DNA from: Flavobacterium sp. 1355
Lineage (GTDB): Bacteria; Bacteroidota; Bacteroidia; Flavobacteriales; Flavobacteriaceae
Length of the DNA: 64,000 nt
Assembly (NCBI RefSeq): GCF_017833415.1
Contig: NZ_JAFICC010000010.1
Location: forward strand, 181,806-245,805
Reading direction: 5' to 3'
The translations under genes and the position numbers were made by a program. Positions 61,710 to 64,000 of this stretch are shown here, piece after piece (position 1 is the stretch's first letter; each line of letters starts with the position of its first letter). Below the pieces are notes generated by a model. It saw nothing but the letters and a program-made list of their open reading frames with translations, had not been told where the DNA came from and ran no database searches.

Positions 61710-62939
61710 TTAATTGAATTTACTTTTTACGAACCATCTGTCATTGAAAGAGAAGCTCAAACTAAAGTTCATATAGTTCTCCTTGATCAAACCTGAAGAG
61801 GTTGTACCTTTTTTTCCAAATTCCAGTCCAAAATTTACATTTGAAAAGGTCCCTGTAATTGGAAATCCTGCTCCTAATGTCATTCCTACATCGTTTATTG
61901 ACTCATTATTAACAATCAGTCCCAGTTTTTCATATTTAAAACCTGCTCTGTAGGTAACTCTGCTTAAGTAACTTGTAAATGAACTATAATTTGGAACATA
62001 ATATCCTCCAATGGCGTATTTTGAATATTTTTCATAACGCACATTATCCATGGTATTATAATTATTATTAAGTTTTCCATCACCCTGAAAAGCCAATGTT
62101 GTACCTACTAACCATTTTCTTGCTTCACCAATACCGGCACCAATTGTTAACTTACCTGGTAACTTCAACTCACTTGAAGAAGGTGGGTATGTATAAGGAT
62201 CCGGATCACCGTCAACATCAACAACTCTAGTGTTATCAGAATTTAGATTCCCCGAAAAAGTATAATTTAAACTAGTGTATAAATTCATCTTTTTATAAAC
62301 TTTAGTCTGATACATTGTACCAATATTAAAATTTGTTCCGGCTATTTCAGCAGTATTTACTTCTCTGGTAGCATTTTGTATACCTGATACCAGTTCTATG
62401 CTTGTTGTTGTAATTTTACCGAAGTTATATTGTATGTCAGCACCAATATTCCATTTTGGAGTAATTTTATATCCTACGCCAAAAAACACTTTATTAACTC
62501 CTCCTTTTCCTTCTAACTGACTGCTTACAGCACCAGGAATAGCTGTATTATCATTAGAAAGTCTGTATCCCACAGAGGATAAAGGAACTAAACCAAATGC
62601 TGCACCAAATTTACCCATAGGTATACCTACTGCCAAATAATCAAAAGTCGATCTTTGTGCTTTTGAAGTTTCTGTATCAGATTTTAATTTAGTCGTTCCA
62701 AAAGTACCTCCTACAGAAAATGTTGTTTGTCCCAAACTAGCATAACTTGCCGGATTCTCAATATTCAAATGTATACTATCCTGCTCTACTGCAACTCCTG
62801 CCATAGACCTGAATTCAAGAGTTCCTTTTAGCCTTGAGTCCCCAATTCCGTAAAAAGAATAAGGTGATGCTGTACCTTGCTGAGCAAATGAAACGAACGA
62901 GATAAGTAAACAAGTACTTACTATAATTTTTTTAATCAT
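61710..62939 (-). CDS. Putative outer-membrane beta-barrel protein in the coaX-lptC operon
   Basis: A 409-residue exported protein with a signal peptide (about 1-19, MIKKIIVSTCLLISFVSFA) and a predicted barrel: long alternating strands such as LAVGIPMGKFGAAFGLVPLS and WNIGADIQYNFGKI, ending FNDRWFVKSKFN. The N-terminal ASPYSFYGIGDSRLKGTLEFRSMAG resembles Bacteroidota outer-membrane channel proteins. Its ATG overlaps the coaX stop by 4 nt. I cannot name a substrate. Context with lptC suggests an envelope-assembly or transport role. Confidence 0.78.
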   Translation of the reverse strand: MIKKIIVSTCLLISFVSFAQQGTASPYSFYGIGDSRLKGTLEFRSMAGVAVEQDSIHLNIENPASYASLGQTTFSVGGTFGTTKLKSDTETSKAQRSTFDYLAVGIPMGKFGAAFGLVPLSSVGYRLSNDNTAIPGAVSSQLEGKGGVNKVFFGVGYKITPKWNIGADIQYNFGKITTTSIELVSGIQNATREVNTAEIAGTNFNIGTMYQTKVYKKMNLYTSLNYTFSGNLNSDNTRVVDVDGDPDPYTYPPSSSELKLPGKLTIGAGIGEARKWLVGTTLAFQGDGKLNNNYNTMDNVRYEKYSKYAIGGYYVPNYSSFTSYLSRVTYRAGFKYEKLGLIVNNESINDVGMTLGAGFPITGTFSNVNFGLEFGKKGTTSSGLIKENYMNFSLSFSFNDRWFVKSKFN

Positions 62940-63667
62940 TGTCGATTTTTATATTGAAATGTTTGGTTCAAACTTTCCAGAAGGAAATTTGAATTGGCAA
63001 ATATGGTATTTTTTAATCGTTTAGCCAAAAATTCTGCATCACCACCCGTTAAAATTATTATAAAATTTGAAAAGTTTGCCCGATATTCATCGATAAAACC
63101 ATCGATCTCATAGACGAACCCATTTACAACACCTGAATGAATAGCCTCTATTGTTGAGTTTCCAATATATTGTTCAGGAGACCCTAAGGTCAGCAAAGGC
63201 AGTCTGGCCGTGAAATTATGTAAAGATTCATAACGTAATCTTAAACCAGGTGAAATAGCCCCGCCCATATAATTATCATTTTCGTCGATAAAATCATAGG
63301 TAATACAAGTTCCTGCATCAATAACTAATCGGTTTTGTTTTGGAAATTGTAAAGTTGCTCCGGCAGCCAAAACCATACGGTCTATCCCTAAAGTTTTTGG
63401 TGTCGCATATTTATTAATAAAGGGAAAAACGTCTTCATGTGTTAAAAAATGAATATTCAACTGTTTTTCGAAAGTCAAAAAAGACTGTTTTTCGATATCT
63501 CCTACTGATGCAATGACCAAATCGGAACAGTTAGGGAATTTTTTTAAAATTTTTTCAATTTTTTTTTCAAGTTCATTCTTCTCAAAAATAAAATTTTCCA
63601 GAGCAGTATTCTCCTCAAAAACAGATGCTTTAATTCGAGTGTTACCAACATCAACAGTTAAGATCAT
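62936..63667 (-). CDS. coaX: Type III pantothenate kinase
   Basis: CoaX phosphorylates pantothenate in the first step of coenzyme A synthesis. The 243-residue ASKHA-fold protein has the expected motifs: ILTVDVGNTRIKASVFE (phosphate 1, about 2-18), GIDRMVLAAGA, LVIDAGTCITYDFID, GGAISPGLRLRYESLHNFTARLPLL and ILTGGDAEFLA. It begins the minus-strand run coaX, outer-membrane protein, lptC, small membrane protein, CNNM protein, PpiD. It is divergent from tRNA-Phe. Confidence 0.96.
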   Translation of the reverse strand: MILTVDVGNTRIKASVFEENTALENFIFEKNELEKKIEKILKKFPNCSDLVIASVGDIEKQSFLTFEKQLNIHFLTHEDVFPFINKYATPKTLGIDRMVLAAGATLQFPKQNRLVIDAGTCITYDFIDENDNYMGGAISPGLRLRYESLHNFTARLPLLTLGSPEQYIGNSTIEAIHSGVVNGFVYEIDGFIDEYRANFSNFIIILTGGDAEFLAKRLKNTIFANSNFLLESLNQTFQYKNRQ

Positions 63668-63743
63668 ATTTACTTTTTTGTTTTTGCGAAGATACGAATT
63701 GATTTTTTTTTTAAAAATGTTTTGGATAAACGAAAAATGATTC

Positions 63744-63752
63744 TATCTTTGC
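63744..63752 (+). promoter_or_regulatory. Promoter of tRNA-Phe
   Basis: TATCTTTGC matches TAnnTTTGC and ends 15 nt before the tRNA. A TTTG at 63721-63724 lies 19 nt upstream of it, the spacing expected for the -33 element, so both halves of the Bacteroidota promoter are present. Confidence 0.75.
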
Positions 63753-63767
63753 ACCCGCAATCAGCAC

Positions 63768-63843
63768 GGTGCCTTAGCTCAGATGGTAGAGCAATGGACT
63801 GAAAATCCATGTGTCCCTGGTTCGATCCCTGGAGGCACCACCA
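63768..63843 (+). tRNA. tRNA-Phe (GAA)
   Basis: A 76-nt tRNA including encoded CCA. The acceptor stem GGTGCCT/AGGCACC, D-stem GCTC/GAGC and anticodon stem ATGGA/TCCAT pair fully. The anticodon loop CTGAAAA gives anticodon GAA (Phe). The T-loop is TTCGATC. The T-stem CCTGG/CCTGG leaves a T-T mismatch at positions 51-63. It has a strong promoter upstream and a terminator directly downstream. Confidence 0.97.
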
Positions 63844-63875
63844 AAACCCACTCACTGAGTGGGTTTTTTGTTTTT
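63844..63875 (+). terminator. Terminator after tRNA-Phe
   Basis: AACCCACTCA and TGAGTGGGTT can pair, with the innermost bases forming the loop, and a T-tract follows immediately. The remaining 125 nt to the window end show no gene or element I recognise. Confidence 0.85.
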
Positions 63876-64000
63876 AATATGTTTTAACAAATGCATTACT
63901 TATATAGGATCAGGTGCAAAAGTTGGGGATTAAGCAAAAAGATTAGATAATCTGAATAAGAAGAAATCTACTTTACGCACTCCTCTAAATTGACTTCTAA

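Noticed and set aside
63670..63855. Minus-strand ORF of 61 codons across tRNA-Phe
   Set aside because: It runs through the whole tRNA gene and its promoter.
63876..64000. Possible insertion-sequence end or start of a gene at the window edge
   Set aside because: No inverted repeat, ORF or recognisable motif could be supported in the last 125 bases.

Overview
The window looks like chromosomal core sequence from a Flavobacterium-type bacterium (Bacteroidota, Flavobacteriia). The evidence is AT-rich DNA, A-rich leaders without clear Shine-Dalgarno sites, and repeated copies of the Bacteroidota -7 promoter motif TAnnTTTG. The lineage-typical genes agree: PorT of the type IX secretion system, a lipid-anchored TamA variant (TamL), exosortase XrtF with its partner, DUF3857, DUF4249 and HYC_CC_PP proteins, a short primary sigma factor, and a GYDIA-type GHMP kinase. 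No phage, insertion sequence or CRISPR array was recognised.

Layout. 0.1-7 kb: menaquinone methylation (ubiE), porT, a TrmH-type rRNA methyltransferase, tamL, fbaA and accD. 7-9.3 kb (minus): a JmjC/cupin protein and a MacB-type permease. 9.4-16.7 kb: purH, then the cell-shape cluster mreB-mreC-mreD-mrdA-rodA. 16.9-21.6 kb (minus): a DedA protein, a probable copper-handling operon (HYC_CC_PP, TonB-dependent receptor, HMA protein), and XrtF with its partner. 21.7-24.9 kb: a free-methionine sulfoxide reductase, rpsO and pnp. 25.1-32.8 kb: a five-gene envelope operon of unknown function (secreted protein, STN-domain TonB receptor, two DUF4249 lipoproteins, and an MG2/plug protein). 32.9-37 kb (minus): two DUF3857/transglutaminase proteins. 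37.1-46.9 kb: rpoD, rpe, a secreted nuclease, the processing protease prc, surE, lpxB, an NlpC/P60 lipoprotein and comEC. 46.9-54.2 kb (minus): three thioredoxin-fold paralogues and a peptide-use operon (DPP IV plus two POT transporters). 54.3-56.7 kb: HMG-CoA reductase and the GYDIA kinase of the mevalonate pathway. 57.4-63.7 kb (minus): an envelope operon coaX, outer-membrane protein, lptC, small membrane protein, CorC/CNNM protein and PpiD-like isomerase. tRNA-Phe follows.

How the genes work together. Much of the window concerns the envelope: outer-membrane biogenesis (TamL, LptC, LpxB, PpiD), wall elongation (Mre/PBP2/RodA), surface uptake (two TonB receptors, DPP IV with POT carriers) and protein export or anchoring (PorT, XrtF). 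The least explained parts are the five-gene operon at 25.1-32.8 kb, the thioredoxin pair without CxxC cysteines, the DUF3857 protein that has lost its catalytic cysteine, and two intergenic hairpins built from in-phase 7-nt repeats. No gene-free stretch exceeds about 300 bases; the longest gaps, near 24.9-25.2 and 57.2-57.4 kb, hold only promoters, terminators and AT-rich spacer. The first 120 bases and the last 125 show nothing I can name.
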